From Lachnospiraceae bacterium (GTDB taxonomy: Bacteria > Bacillota > Clostridia > Lachnospirales > Lachnospiraceae), in contig VSOC01000054.1 in assembly GCA_009774615.1 (NCBI GenBank), positions 2,853 to 23,234 of the forward strand: a stretch of DNA of 20,382 nucleotides, read 5' to 3'. This document shows positions 6,194-14,472 of this stretch, one piece after another. The notes under the pieces are model-generated. The model was not told where the DNA came from and made no database searches. It saw nothing but the letters and a program-made list of their open reading frames with translations. The position numbers and the translations under genes are program-made. Every line of letters begins with the position of its first letter. The first letter of the stretch is position 1.

Positions 6194-7462
6194 TTATCGC
6201 ATAAAATCAAACAGCGAAGAGGACATTAAATTTGTACCTACTTTAAGAGCAGCATTATAAGCCTGCTGGCTGTTGTACATCTCAACGATAGCTTCATAGG
6301 GATCAGCGCCCCATACGTCGGTGTACTGTTCCGTCAAATTATTCTTTTCTAAGGACAGTTTATCCGTGGTGTCTTCTAAGAGGCGGTATTTATTTCCTAA
6401 ATCCGAGTAAACTGCACTTACCCTGTGCTCCGTAGTAACCATATCGGTGATGGTTTGGGAGAGAAGATGGTTGAGTTCTGTACGGTCACGATCGGGATTA
6501 TCCGCATCGCCGACATATTTATCAATTGCCTGTACAGAGCGGCTGATCAGGGCGAGGGGACTTTCGTTTAAATAATCCATGATACTTTTGCCACTGGAAT
6601 CAGTTGCCAATGGATTGCCAGCAGCATCCTTTGAGCATAAGTTTCCAGCGCCACCTTTAACAGCATCCGAAGTAAGTCCGGTTAATAGATTTACACCACC
6701 TGTGTACGTATCAATAAGTGTATCATGGTCACGGATAGAACCATAGCCAACGTCCATACGTCCTTGTTCTTTCATGGCTTTTAATAATAGTGCCTGAGCC
6801 TGATTTCCTTGATCGTTAGGATCAGTTGGATCAGCAGGAGGGTTTTTGGGATCATATTCAAAAGTTGTATTATCAGGAGTTGTAACTTTCAGTGAAAACC
6901 CATACTCCGTGGGATCAGCATCAGGATAAGGTTTTGTTTCTTCTAATTTCATTTCAAAAGTAGTTGGCTTACTAGCACCAGGGAAAGTATGAGTATAAGT
7001 AATAGTAGTTCCATCACCGCTCAATGCAAATGGGGGAGTAGAGATATCGTTTCCGCCAAATACATAAAAGTTCTGATACTGCATATTTAAGGCATTGACA
7101 ATTTCATGCTCTTTCTGCAGAAGGTCATCACGAAGGCTTAACAGAGGAGTATCATTTGTGGTATCCGTATTTGCATAGATGATCTGGTCTTTTGCCTTGG
7201 ATAAGATACTCTGCACATCTCTTGCACCTAATTCCTGCTGATAGATACGGTTTTGTACATCTTTGATTAATGCCTGCTTGCCGATAACATCCTGATAACG
7301 GCTGTCAATTTTCTGGCTGTTGTAATAGTTAAGAGGGCTGTCTGACGCTTTTTCGTAGGCTTCCCCACTGGAAACTTTATTATAACTTTTTATCAGCTGG
7401 GCATGAACACTGTTTGCGCCAGTGGTAAAATTTCTATAGGTTGCTCCATTAGTAACACGCAT
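6194..7462 (-). CDS. flgL: Flagellar hook-associated protein 3, FlgL
   Basis: FlgL is the hook-filament junction protein next to the filament. The 422-residue product begins MRVTNGATYRNFTTGANSVH and continues KVSSGEAYEKASDSP, matching the flagellin-like N-terminal D0/D1 helices (MRVTN, then KxSSGxxxxxxSDxP). The C-terminal helix YEAIVEMYNSQQAYNAALKV and the ending LFDFMR are also typical. It is longer than the roughly 300 residues of B. subtilis FlgL. The extra length is in the middle (about residues 150-300), which is rich in Asp, Pro and Thr (DPKNPPADPTDPNDQG), as in variable surface domains. The SD GGAGGTAAA precedes the ATG. It follows flgK by 104 bases. Confidence 0.95.
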   Translation of the reverse strand: MRVTNGATYRNFTTGANSVHAQLIKSYNKVSSGEAYEKASDSPLNYYNSQKIDSRYQDVIGKQALIKDVQNRIYQQELGARDVQSILSKAKDQIIYANTDTTNDTPLLSLRDDLLQKEHEIVNALNMQYQNFYVFGGNDISTPPFALSGDGTTITYTHTFPGASKPTTFEMKLEETKPYPDADPTEYGFSLKVTTPDNTTFEYDPKNPPADPTDPNDQGNQAQALLLKAMKEQGRMDVGYGSIRDHDTLIDTYTGGVNLLTGLTSDAVKGGAGNLCSKDAAGNPLATDSSGKSIMDYLNESPLALISRSVQAIDKYVGDADNPDRDRTELNHLLSQTITDMVTTEHRVSAVYSDLGNKYRLLEDTTDKLSLEKNNLTEQYTDVWGADPYEAIVEMYNSQQAYNAALKVGTNLMSSSLFDFMR

Positions 7463-7566
7463 ACTGCTTTACCTCCACGGTTTGTTAAGTCTGTTTTGCT
7501 GATTTTTTTCTTATAGATTTGATTCCGTTGTATAATTTTTTATTTATCATGACAGGTTTTTAAAAA

Positions 7567-9474
7567 TTAACGGCCAACCAAACCAGTGTTATTAATTAAA
7601 GTATTCAATGCCTCATCTAATGTAGTCATAAGACGTGAGGCTGCATTATAAGCGGAAATATACATCATCATATTGGATGCTTCTTCGTCCAGGCTGACAC
7701 CGGAAACTTCATCACGGGAATTTTGAATTCCATTTAATACGGTTACATTGGTTTTTAAGTCCAGAGCATTCGTATATGTGTCATTAGCCAGGATTGTTGA
7801 TGTATAATTAATGTAATCGGTGAAAGAATTATTTTTTAAATCAACTCCACCAAGACCAGTAGCATCAGCGCCAAGAATGTCGGCAGTAATTGTAAAATAT
7901 TCACCTGTATATCCGTTTTTTGTATAGGCAGCACCCATCGCTTCTATCATTTTCAGTATTGTGTCATTATTATTTCCGTCTTCATTTAAATCTGTAGTGG
8001 ATACATGAACACTGCCATTAATCCAGCCCTGACTGACACCGATATTTGCTGCAGTAATATCCTTTATATTTGAACTATCATCGTCTTTACTTGCCAGCAG
8101 ATATTGCGATTCATCTTTATTTGGATTAGCATTTGTTCCTTCAATATTCAGATGATTCATTACAGCGGCAAAAGCTTTGGCAAGATTATTCAACTGATTA
8201 TGGTAGAATTCGTAACCTCTTACATCAGCAATCCCTTCTGTCGTTCCGTCTTTCCACAGCATATCCAGTTTTGCCTGCACGGAACCGCCAGAAAAATAAC
8301 CTGAGAGCTCGGCTGGATTTTGAGTAGTATCCCGGGAAAAGGATACTGACTCAGATCCTGTAGTTGGATCCAACTGTGCCCCTGGTTTTAAAGGATTATA
8401 TGGCTTAAGACCTGTAAAGTTTAAAGAAACATTGGGTGATCCATTAGAATCCAAAATATTTATAGCTGTTTTACTGTCACTGGTCCATGTAACATCCTTA
8501 CCATCTTTATCCTTGTACTGTACCTGCATCTGAAGCTGCCCATAGTTATCATCATCTTCTCCTATGGTGCCTTCAACTAAAGTGAGTTTTTGGGTATTGC
8601 CATCTTTATCTTTGTAAACCATCTCTACCCGCAGATCATCCGGCCAGTCCCGGCGGCCTACAATATTTCCATGGCCGTCGAGGTAATATTCTTCATTTGG
8701 ACGGGCAACAGTATTACCATTACCATCATCACCAATCCCATCATGCGCAGCATCTTTATAATACGTAACCTCAATAGGAATATAACTTGCCAGTTCGTCT
8801 AACAGAAGATTCCGCTCATCCATCAGTTCCAGGCAGTCCATTCCGGCGATCTGTCCGTTTTTGATTTCGCGGTTTAATTTGCCGACCTGCTGTAATATAT
8901 CATTGATGTTCTGAACGTCACCCATTTCATTCACACCGGTTCCGTCCAGTTTCTGAAGTTCGTCCTGCTGTGCTTTGGTCAGATCCCTAGAAGCATTATT
9001 CAGTGCATTCGTCAGCGCCTGTATACGGTTGCGGAGCTCAGAATCGTAAATTTGATCGGTTACTTTTGCCGGGTCCTGCATATTGGTCAGGGTAGATAAT
9101 ACATTATCAAATGCTTTGCGGATACCAGTAATATCACTTTCATCAAAGATGCCTGCCAGCCTGTCCAGAGCCGTATTGATGGAGTCATTATAGCCCGACT
9201 TCTGAATCTGATTCCGATATTGTGCATCCAGGTAAGGATCGCGGATCTGCGTTACGGCGTCCATGCTTACACCGTAGCCTACGACAGCCTGGGTATCGTT
9301 CAGGTAATGGGAAATCGGGTTGGTGTAATTTATGCTTGACACCTTAAGCTGCTGTCTGGTGTAGCCCGGAGTGTTCATATTTGAAAGGTTCTGTCCGGAG
9401 ATATCCAGCCGCTTCTGATTAGCCTGTAAAGCGGAAAGTGCGGTGGTATAGCCGGCGAATGTTGCTCTTACCAT
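7567..9474 (-). CDS. flgK: Flagellar hook-associated protein 1, FlgK
   Basis: FlgK is the hook-side junction protein, exported after the hook is complete. The 635-residue product starts MVRATFAGYTTALSALQANQ and has the rod/hook-family signature ISGQNLSNMNTPGYTRQQL, where axial proteins share an ANxNTPGYxR motif. The C-terminal helix ends SAYNAASRLMTTLDEALNTL, also diagnostic. It exceeds the B. subtilis protein (about 507), the extra part lying in an Asp/Gly/Asn-rich central domain at about residues 235-420. The SD GGAGG lies close before the ATG. A 109-base A+T-rich gap separates it from flgN. Confidence 0.96.
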   Translation of the reverse strand: MVRATFAGYTTALSALQANQKRLDISGQNLSNMNTPGYTRQQLKVSSINYTNPISHYLNDTQAVVGYGVSMDAVTQIRDPYLDAQYRNQIQKSGYNDSINTALDRLAGIFDESDITGIRKAFDNVLSTLTNMQDPAKVTDQIYDSELRNRIQALTNALNNASRDLTKAQQDELQKLDGTGVNEMGDVQNINDILQQVGKLNREIKNGQIAGMDCLELMDERNLLLDELASYIPIEVTYYKDAAHDGIGDDGNGNTVARPNEEYYLDGHGNIVGRRDWPDDLRVEMVYKDKDGNTQKLTLVEGTIGEDDDNYGQLQMQVQYKDKDGKDVTWTSDSKTAINILDSNGSPNVSLNFTGLKPYNPLKPGAQLDPTTGSESVSFSRDTTQNPAELSGYFSGGSVQAKLDMLWKDGTTEGIADVRGYEFYHNQLNNLAKAFAAVMNHLNIEGTNANPNKDESQYLLASKDDDSSNIKDITAANIGVSQGWINGSVHVSTTDLNEDGNNNDTILKMIEAMGAAYTKNGYTGEYFTITADILGADATGLGGVDLKNNSFTDYINYTSTILANDTYTNALDLKTNVTVLNGIQNSRDEVSGVSLDEEASNMMMYISAYNAASRLMTTLDEALNTLINNTGLVGR

Positions 9475-9583
9475 AAGTTTAATCCTCCAATGGTTTTGTT
9501 TTGTGTATATTGGTCAATAGTAAATGATCAATATTGAATAATTAAGATAACGATTTTCTATTTTTATAAATCATTAAATCGCA

Positions 9584-10066
9584 TTAAACATACCGATCCT
9601 TCATCTTAGAACGATAGGGGCTGTTTAAATTGACGTTTCCTGCATCGTCGTAGGAACCGCCCTCTCTGCGGGCAATGGCTACCTGCAGCTCGTGGAGCCG
9701 TACATTTAGAATCTGTTCGGAAGCTTTTCGAGAGGTTTCCAGTCCCTTAAGCGATTCTTCCAACTGATTAAAGGAAGGCAAAAGCTTTTCACGGTCTTCA
9801 GGAGAAGCGTTCGCAAGAATCTGGCGGAAGGTAAGCCCTTTCCAGCCAAGTGCTTCCGCCAGGTGTGTCCGTTTTTGTTCCAGACCCCTAAGCTTTAAAA
9901 GCATGGCCTGTTCGGTCTGGATGTAGCTGTCCAGGTAATGGTGTTTTTTTTCGGAGGCTGCTTCTGCTTTTGATGTTTCTATTTTGGCAATCGAAACAGC
10001 CAGTTCGGCCGTGTCCTGGACTACGGCGATAAATTCATCGAGTGTTGTCTGTGTTGTCTGGTCCAT
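9584..10066 (-). CDS. flgN: FlgN family chaperone for FlgK/FlgL
   Basis: FlgN keeps FlgK and FlgL export-competent in the cytoplasm. The 160-residue product equals the usual length, is fully helical with long charged helices (KAEAASEKKHHYLDSYIQTE, LRGLEQKRTHLAEALGWKGL) and lacks a signal peptide. LRGLEQKRxxLxxxLG followed by LTFRQIL is typical of Firmicute FlgN. It lies between flgM and flgK, as in B. subtilis. The ATG at 10066 has an AAGGAG about 14 bases upstream, a rather long spacing that may limit its translation. The C-terminal PYRSKMKDRYV is typical of the family. Confidence 0.9.
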   Translation of the reverse strand: MDQTTQTTLDEFIAVVQDTAELAVSIAKIETSKAEAASEKKHHYLDSYIQTEQAMLLKLRGLEQKRTHLAEALGWKGLTFRQILANASPEDREKLLPSFNQLEESLKGLETSRKASEQILNVRLHELQVAIARREGGSYDDAGNVNLNSPYRSKMKDRYV

Positions 10067-10092
10067 GAACCGCAGTTAAACTCCTTTCTATA

Positions 10093-10392
10093 TCAGCCCA
10101 GACCCAAAAGCCTTCCGGCAATTCTCTGGGCATCCGGTTTGTAGGAACCGTCAGAAACCCTGCGGCTCACTTCCTGCATCTTTTCCTGGCTGGCTCCGTC
10201 GCCTAACTGGGCGGCAGCCTTGCGGGCAAGCATCCTGGCGAAAGTTTCATCATCCTCCGGGGCAGCCTGGGAACGGCGGATATTTACGGTGTCATAATCC
10301 CCTTTTATCTTTTCCGTTCGAGGTACCTGCTTGGTCTTTACAGGGACTGTCGGACGGTATGCCGTGTTCAGTGTCTGAAATGTTACATTCAT
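10093..10392 (-). CDS. flgM: Anti-sigma-28 factor FlgM
   Basis: FlgM binds SigD (sigma-28) until it is exported through the completed hook, delaying late genes. The 99-residue product has a disordered, basic N-terminal half (MNVTFQTLNTAYRPTVPVKT). The C-terminal half is of the FlgM type: YDTVNIRRSQAAP, then helices ARMLARKAAAQL, QEVSRRVSDGSYKPDAQRIA and GRLLGLG. The pattern 'D.V.IS......' followed by 'V..I...I..G.Y.vd...iA..ll' is the family signature. It is slightly longer than the 88-residue B. subtilis protein. A strong AAAGGAGG precedes the ATG. As first gene of the operon it has a sigma-28-like promoter about 125 bases upstream. Confidence 0.92.
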   Translation of the reverse strand: MNVTFQTLNTAYRPTVPVKTKQVPRTEKIKGDYDTVNIRRSQAAPEDDETFARMLARKAAAQLGDGASQEKMQEVSRRVSDGSYKPDAQRIAGRLLGLG

Positions 10393-10517
10393 ATAGCGAC
10401 CTCCTTTCCAGACAGATAAATCAGCTTCATGTTAATCTTAACTAGAAAAGGTCTATCTGTGTTCTCTACGCTTTGTCAATCCATTGCTTAATTTAGAATG
10501 TATAACTATATAATTGT

Positions 10518-10544
10518 TTATCGGCAATTTTTTCTTTATGTTAA
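10518..10544 (-). promoter_or_regulatory. Sigma-28 (SigD)-type promoter for the flgM-csrA operon
   Basis: Reading leftward, GCCGATAA (10525 to 10518) is a perfect match to the sigma-28 -10 element. TTAA lies 15 bases before it (10544-10541) as the -35, or TAAC at spacing 14; both match TAAA at three of four positions or close to it. The predicted start is near 10511, giving an untranslated leader of about 120 bases before flgM. This would place flgM under the factor it inhibits, as in other bacteria. It is a sequence match only. Confidence 0.65.
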
Positions 10545-10629
10545 GATGTATCCTGCCAATTTAACAAGAAATTTTAACCGCTGTTTTTGGTAAATCTGTG
10601 CTAAATTAAGCGATTTTTTGTCCTTTTTG

Positions 10630-10647
10630 CCCGGAATTACTGCCGGG
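10630..10647. repeat. Small inverted repeat in the divergent regulatory region
   Basis: CCCGG (10630-10634) and CCGGG (10643-10647) face each other across eight bases, in an otherwise A+T-rich 498-base intergenic stretch (10393-10890). A T run lies on the wrong side for a terminator in either direction, so it may be an operator or chance. Apart from the promoters listed, nothing else in the stretch was recognised and no gene is supported there. Confidence 0.3.
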
Positions 10648-10726
10648 GAACGGTAAAGATTTCCTTAATAGGATTGCCATTCGCTGACATTTGGCTTAAA
10701 TAATACTTACAATTAAATTTTTTGTC

Positions 10727-10755
10727 TTGTCTAAAAGGAAAAAAAATAATATAAT
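10727..10755 (+). promoter_or_regulatory. Sigma-A promoter upstream of the fliK-like operon
   Basis: TTGTCT (10727-10732) and TATAAT (10750-10755) are separated by exactly 17 bases and match the vegetative consensus well. The predicted start is near 10762, giving a leader of about 130 bases before the ATG at 10891. It would give basal expression of the rightward operon independent of SigD. Confidence 0.65.
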
Positions 10756-10824
10756 GAATAAAGATAAAAATTGAATGCTGCAGTGAACGTATGCGGACAG
10801 TAACACACGAAAGATATGAAAAGT

Positions 10825-10851
10825 TAATATTTGATTAACATTTGCCGATAT
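10825..10851 (+). promoter_or_regulatory. Sigma-28 (SigD)-type promoter for the rightward operon
   Basis: TAAT (10825-10828), 15 bases, then GCCGATAT (10844-10851) matches the SigD consensus TAAA-N15-GCCGATAT at all but one position. The predicted start is near 10858, about 32 bases before the ATG at 10891. With the leftward promoter at 10518-10544 it makes a divergent pair, linking this operon to the late flagellar regulon. Confidence 0.7.
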
Positions 10852-10890
10852 ATTACAGATACAAAGTATGAAAATAAGCTGGAGGGGCAT

Positions 10891-12396
10891 ATGGCAAATA
10901 TTTTACAGGTAACGACACCAAATTTGAATACAGATAACCGAAATATCTTAAATCCTCAGGACCCCCGGGGGAATGCAGCGAATCAGGCCGTGCATAATCC
11001 CACCGATCCCACCCGGGTTGTCCGGGCAGACGGTCAGCAGGAAGGTCATACAGGGAGCAATACGCAGGATGCCCTATTCAGTCCGATTAATTATGAGAGC
11101 AATTACGGTGCATTTATCAAGGGCCTGGGAGAGAGCGGACAGCTTGCGGCAATTCTGGAAAATATTCTGTTTTCCGATGTCACAAAGACTAAGGATATCA
11201 AGCAGAATGAAGTGGGGAGCCTGGTGGAAAAGCTTCTCCTGTCCATGAAGATGGATTCTCCGGAGGAGATTGTGGATTTTTTCGAGAACCAGCAGGAGAT
11301 TCAGGCAAAGTTTACCGGGCAGTTTTTTAATCAGCTTCGCTCTATTCTTTCGCAGAATTCGTCGAACCGTCTTCAGGAATTGGCGATGCGGTTTTTAAAG
11401 GGGTATAATAACTTTTCGTCCGGGGCGCATCTTTTACAGCAGATGCGTTCCCTGACCAGCGATATCGGGCAGCTCCTTTACCGGGCCTACCGCGAGGAAT
11501 TTCAGGAAATCACACAGGGGATGAACTGGGCGGCGGAGAACGGGGACACCCAGCAGAATGCGGCGGTGCTTAACGGCCGTCTTATTCCCTTCCTTGCTTC
11601 CTATATTTCTGCCACGCATGATTACGGACCGATAAGGGAAGCGACGATGCTTTTAATCTTCCATGCCGTCCGCTATCAGAACGGTTCGGAGGAATCCCTG
11701 CACAAGCTTTTTGAGGAGATGACCTCGAATAAGGGCTTTGCCCGCCTGTTTAAAGGGGATGTGGATGAAAGCTTAAAGGAATTGCTCCACATGGCTTCCC
11801 GCCAGGTACAGCGCCCTACCGAGGGGATTTCCACCTGGCTGATTGCAAATAAGGAAGATTTCCCCCAGGCAGAAAATAAGAGTGCCATCAGTGACTTTGC
11901 CGACGGCATGGCGAATCTGATGTTAAAGGGTGCGAACGGGCAGGCCGGTCTGGAGAACGTGCAGCAGTTTTATGCGATGATTAACGGAATGCTGTTAAAT
12001 GAAAGTGTATATTTACCCCTTCTGCATTTTGTTATTCCTTTTCAATATGAGGAAAATAATGTGATGTCGGAGATGTGGGTCGATCCGGATGCCAAGCGGG
12101 ATAACGAGGACGGCGGGAGGAAGATTAAGCTTTTCCTGAAATTTGATATCCAGAGCCTGGGAAAGTTTGAACTGCTGATGATTATGCAGGATCGGGAAAC
12201 ACGGCTTCAGCTTTTGGTTCCGCCGCAGCTGGCAAAGGATGAAAAAAAGATCCATACGGAGGTTGCCGATATCTTAAAGCGGAACGGTTTCCGGTTCAGC
12301 CAGCTTTTGGTTCGGGAACGTGTCCGGGATCGAAGAGTCGATGAAGTTTTTCCCGAAATCAGGGAGAAGGAGAGAACGATTAATGTCCGAATATGA
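10891..12396 (+). CDS. FliK-like protein (flagellar hook-length control C-terminal domain; YlqG-like)
   Basis: This 501-residue cytosolic-type protein has a polar, Asn/Pro/Thr-rich N-terminus (MANILQVTTPNLNTDNRNIL) like exported FliK proteins. A long helical middle follows, then a C-terminal domain with IKLFLKFDIQSLGKFELLMI, LLVPPQLAKDEKKIHTEVAD and LKRNGFRFSQLLV. That beta-beta-helix pattern ('L.f....lG.l.v.l......l.l.f......r..l......L...L...G') is shared with the FliK C-terminal (Flg_hook) domain. Direct overlap with an FlhB-C-like gene supports the reading and parallels B. subtilis ylqG-ylqH. The ATG at 10891 with GGAGGGG just before it was chosen over an upstream TTG. It could be a second FliK or an export regulator; the main fliK is normally elsewhere in the hook operon. 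Confidence 0.65.
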   Translation: MANILQVTTPNLNTDNRNILNPQDPRGNAANQAVHNPTDPTRVVRADGQQEGHTGSNTQDALFSPINYESNYGAFIKGLGESGQLAAILENILFSDVTKTKDIKQNEVGSLVEKLLLSMKMDSPEEIVDFFENQQEIQAKFTGQFFNQLRSILSQNSSNRLQELAMRFLKGYNNFSSGAHLLQQMRSLTSDIGQLLYRAYREEFQEITQGMNWAAENGDTQQNAAVLNGRLIPFLASYISATHDYGPIREATMLLIFHAVRYQNGSEESLHKLFEEMTSNKGFARLFKGDVDESLKELLHMASRQVQRPTEGISTWLIANKEDFPQAENKSAISDFADGMANLMLKGANGQAGLENVQQFYAMINGMLLNESVYLPLLHFVIPFQYEENNVMSEMWVDPDAKRDNEDGGRKIKLFLKFDIQSLGKFELLMIMQDRETRLQLLVPPQLAKDEKKIHTEVADILKRNGFRFSQLLVRERVRDRRVDEVFPEIREKERTINVRI

Positions 12397-12802
12397 TGAA
12401 CTTATGCAGCAGAAGGCGGTTGCCTTAAAATATAACCCGGAAAAGAACGGTGCGCCGGTGATTGTCGCTTCCGGGATGGGATACATGGCGGAGAGGATTA
12501 CCGAAACGGCTTTGGAGGCCGGGGTTCCGGTGTACGAGGATGATTCTCTGGCTACGCTTCTTACCCAGTTAAAGCTTGGGGCAGAGATTCCCAGGGAACT
12601 GTATCAGGCGATTGTGGAAATTTATATTTATTTCCTGGGCTATATTCCTGCCGAAAAAGAGCAGAAAGAGCAGGAAGCCGGACAGGAGGCTGTTCAGGAA
12701 GGCGAAGAGGGCAGTGCACCGGAAACTTATCAGGAGATGGCACAGGAAGCCCCAAAAGCTCCGGCAGGCGAAGGTCAGGTCAGCCTCAGACAGATGCGGT
12801 GA
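12383..12802 (+). CDS. FlhB C-terminal-domain-like export switch protein (FhlB/YlqH type) with Gln/Glu-rich tail
   Basis: The 139-residue protein matches only the cytoplasmic C-terminal segment of FlhB: KAVALKYNPEKNGAPVIVAS, then GYMAERITETALEAGVPVYE, DDSLATLL, LGAEIPRELYQAIVEIYIYF. In FlhB this part follows the self-cleaving NPTH motif and switches export from hook to filament substrates. Here the membrane domain and NPTH are absent, as in FhlB/YlqH. In some bacteria such proteins can replace the FlhB cleavage fragment. The last 50 residues are an extra acidic Gln/Glu/Ala-rich tail (PAEKEQKEQEAGQEAVQEGE). The ATG at 12383 overlaps the upstream gene by 14 bases and has AGGAGAG as SD, so translation is likely coupled. 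Confidence 0.85.
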   Translation: MSEYDELMQQKAVALKYNPEKNGAPVIVASGMGYMAERITETALEAGVPVYEDDSLATLLTQLKLGAEIPRELYQAIVEIYIYFLGYIPAEKEQKEQEAGQEAVQEGEEGSAPETYQEMAQEAPKAPAGEGQVSLRQMR

Positions 12803-12884
12803 CGGGATTTTGGACGCTTACAGCGAACAGGTGAATAAGAACAGATCGGCACCTGAACCGATGATGCAGAATGGATGACAGAAA

Positions 12885-12980
12885 GAAAGGTTACCGTATA
12901 GAAAGGTTACCATATAGAAAGTTAATCGTATAGAAAGGTAATCATTATAGAAAGGTAATCGTTTAATAGAAAGGTAGAGG
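12885..12980 (+). repeat. Degenerate 16-19 base tandem repeat array, SD-like, before the first wall-binding gene
   Basis: About six imperfect units sit end to end. Each starts GAAAGG or GAAAG, followed by TTA/TAATC and an A+T-rich TATA or TTATA spacer; starts are at about 12885, 12901, 12917, 12933, 12950 and 12969. The last unit, GAAAGGTAGAGG, supplies the SD for the ATG at 12986. The rest of the 183-base gap (12803-12985) shows no clear promoter or terminator. Confidence 0.75.
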
Positions 12981-12985
12981 TTTTC

Positions 12986-14359
12986 ATGACAGGAATAAAG
13001 CGATTGGCGGCATTTTGGCTGGCGTTTCTTTTGCTGACAGGGACTTGCCTGGAGGTAATGGCCGCAACGAAGCCGATCAATAATGTAAGTATTAAAGTTT
13101 CCTCGGAACTGGAAGCGGGAAACCGCCTTCCCAATATTGATGTGGGAAGCGATAAGGCTTCCGAGGGCGGGGTGGCGGTAAGCACGAGCGGTTCCCAGTA
13201 CTCTCTGAGCAGTGCGGAGTGGACGGATAAGAGTTCCGCAAAGGTGATGACTGCCGACGCACCGACGATGAAGGTCGTTTTAGAGCCGACGGATGTGAGC
13301 GAGCACTATTTTCTGGCAAGCTACAAGCGGACGAATATCCGGGTAAACGGCGGGGAGTTTGTATCGGCAAGAAGGAACGGGGATGCACTGGAGGTAACAC
13401 TTCGCATCAGTCCGGTGAAGGGAAGCTATGACTCGCCCAAGGATGCGTTCTGGAACGAGAAGAATCTGGGCGAGGCCCGGTGGGAACAGCCGGAGAATGA
13501 TTCCGGTTACTACGACGTGCAGCTTTTACGGGACGGGAAGAACGTCCACCGGCTGACGGCTGTAAGTTCAAGAAATTATAATTTTTACCCCTATATGACT
13601 GAACCCGGCGACTACATGTTTAAGGTGCGCACCGTAGCGGGGACTTCCGAACAGAAAAAGTACGGGAAAAACAGCGACTGGCTGGACTCGGGTGAACTGC
13701 AGATTACCGACCGCTATGTTTCCGACGGAAAGGGACAGCAGTCCCAGAATCCTTCGACGGTAAAGGGGACGGAAGATAAGATTGGGTGGTTTCAGGAAGA
13801 TGATGTCTGGAAGTACCGCTATCCGAACGGAGGTCTGGCGCAGAACGGCTGGGCTATGCTTAATGGCCAGTGGTATCTTTTTGACGAACAGGGAAGGATG
13901 TTAAACGGCTGGCAGCAGAAGGACGGCTATACGTATTTATTACATACCGACGGAGCGATGGTGGTTGGCTGGTTTAGGCTGGGGGAAACCTGGTACTATT
14001 TCCGGCCCGAAACAGAATATCCCGCCCCGGCAGGTTCCATGGTATCGGGAGGCTGGCGGGTGATTGGCCCTTATTACTATTATTTTAATGCGGACGGAAG
14101 CCTGTATACGGGCTGGCTTACCTTAAACAATAAGAAATATTATCTGAATACCCTGGACAACGGGCTGCAGGGGGCGATGTTTACCGGATGGATTATCCGT
14201 GACGGAAAAACATATTTTGCGGACGCGAACGGGGAAATTGCGGAGGGCTGGTATAAGATTGACGGCCTGTGGTACTATTTTTATCCGGAAACCGGAGAGA
14301 TGGCAAGGAGTACGTTTATCGACGGCCTGCCGATTGGAGAGGACGGCGTCTGGCGCTAG
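12986..14359 (+). CDS. Secreted protein with beta-rich N-terminal domain and choline-binding-type repeats
   Basis: The 457-residue product has a Sec signal peptide (KRLAAFWLAFLLLTGTCLEV, cleavage likely near MA|ATK). Residues about 28-245 form a beta-rich region with a fibronectin-like stretch (ARWEQPENDSGYYDVQLLRD, then EPGDYMFKVRTVAGTSEQKK). From about residue 268 there are seven or so GW-type repeats, each 'GW....g.WYYF...G.M', such as NGWAMLNGQWYLFDEQGRML and EGWYKIDGLWYYFYPETGEM. Such repeats (Choline_bind/CW_binding_1) hold proteins on the wall through choline or other polymers. No catalytic domain was seen. It lies in a flagellar operon and is paralogous to the next gene. Its role is unknown; wall anchoring or adhesion is inferred. 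Confidence 0.85.
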   Translation: MTGIKRLAAFWLAFLLLTGTCLEVMAATKPINNVSIKVSSELEAGNRLPNIDVGSDKASEGGVAVSTSGSQYSLSSAEWTDKSSAKVMTADAPTMKVVLEPTDVSEHYFLASYKRTNIRVNGGEFVSARRNGDALEVTLRISPVKGSYDSPKDAFWNEKNLGEARWEQPENDSGYYDVQLLRDGKNVHRLTAVSSRNYNFYPYMTEPGDYMFKVRTVAGTSEQKKYGKNSDWLDSGELQITDRYVSDGKGQQSQNPSTVKGTEDKIGWFQEDDVWKYRYPNGGLAQNGWAMLNGQWYLFDEQGRMLNGWQQKDGYTYLLHTDGAMVVGWFRLGETWYYFRPETEYPAPAGSMVSGGWRVIGPYYYYFNADGSLYTGWLTLNNKKYYLNTLDNGLQGAMFTGWIIRDGKTYFADANGEIAEGWYKIDGLWYYFYPETGEMARSTFIDGLPIGEDGVWR

Positions 14360-14472
14360 AAAGGCTGTGTAAGCCTGGGCAGAGAACAGAGTATAAAGGT
14401 GAGAGGAATACGAAAGCAATCATCATTAAAAAGTTGTAAGAGAACTTTTGGAAAGTGAGGTATTGCAGTAAG

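Noticed and set aside
12265..12272. Perfect sigma-28 -10 element (GCCGATAT) inside the FliK-like gene, 111 bases before the FlhB-like start
   Set aside because: The bases at the -35 position (AAAG) match TAAA poorly, and the sequence is coding, so it may be chance.
12885..12980. CRISPR array
   Set aside because: Units are 16-19 bases with no unique spacers and are degenerate; no cas gene is near.
14429..14449. AAAAGTT/AACTTTT inverted repeat before the second wall-binding gene
   Set aside because: It is A+T-rich and short with no T run, too weak to call a terminator.
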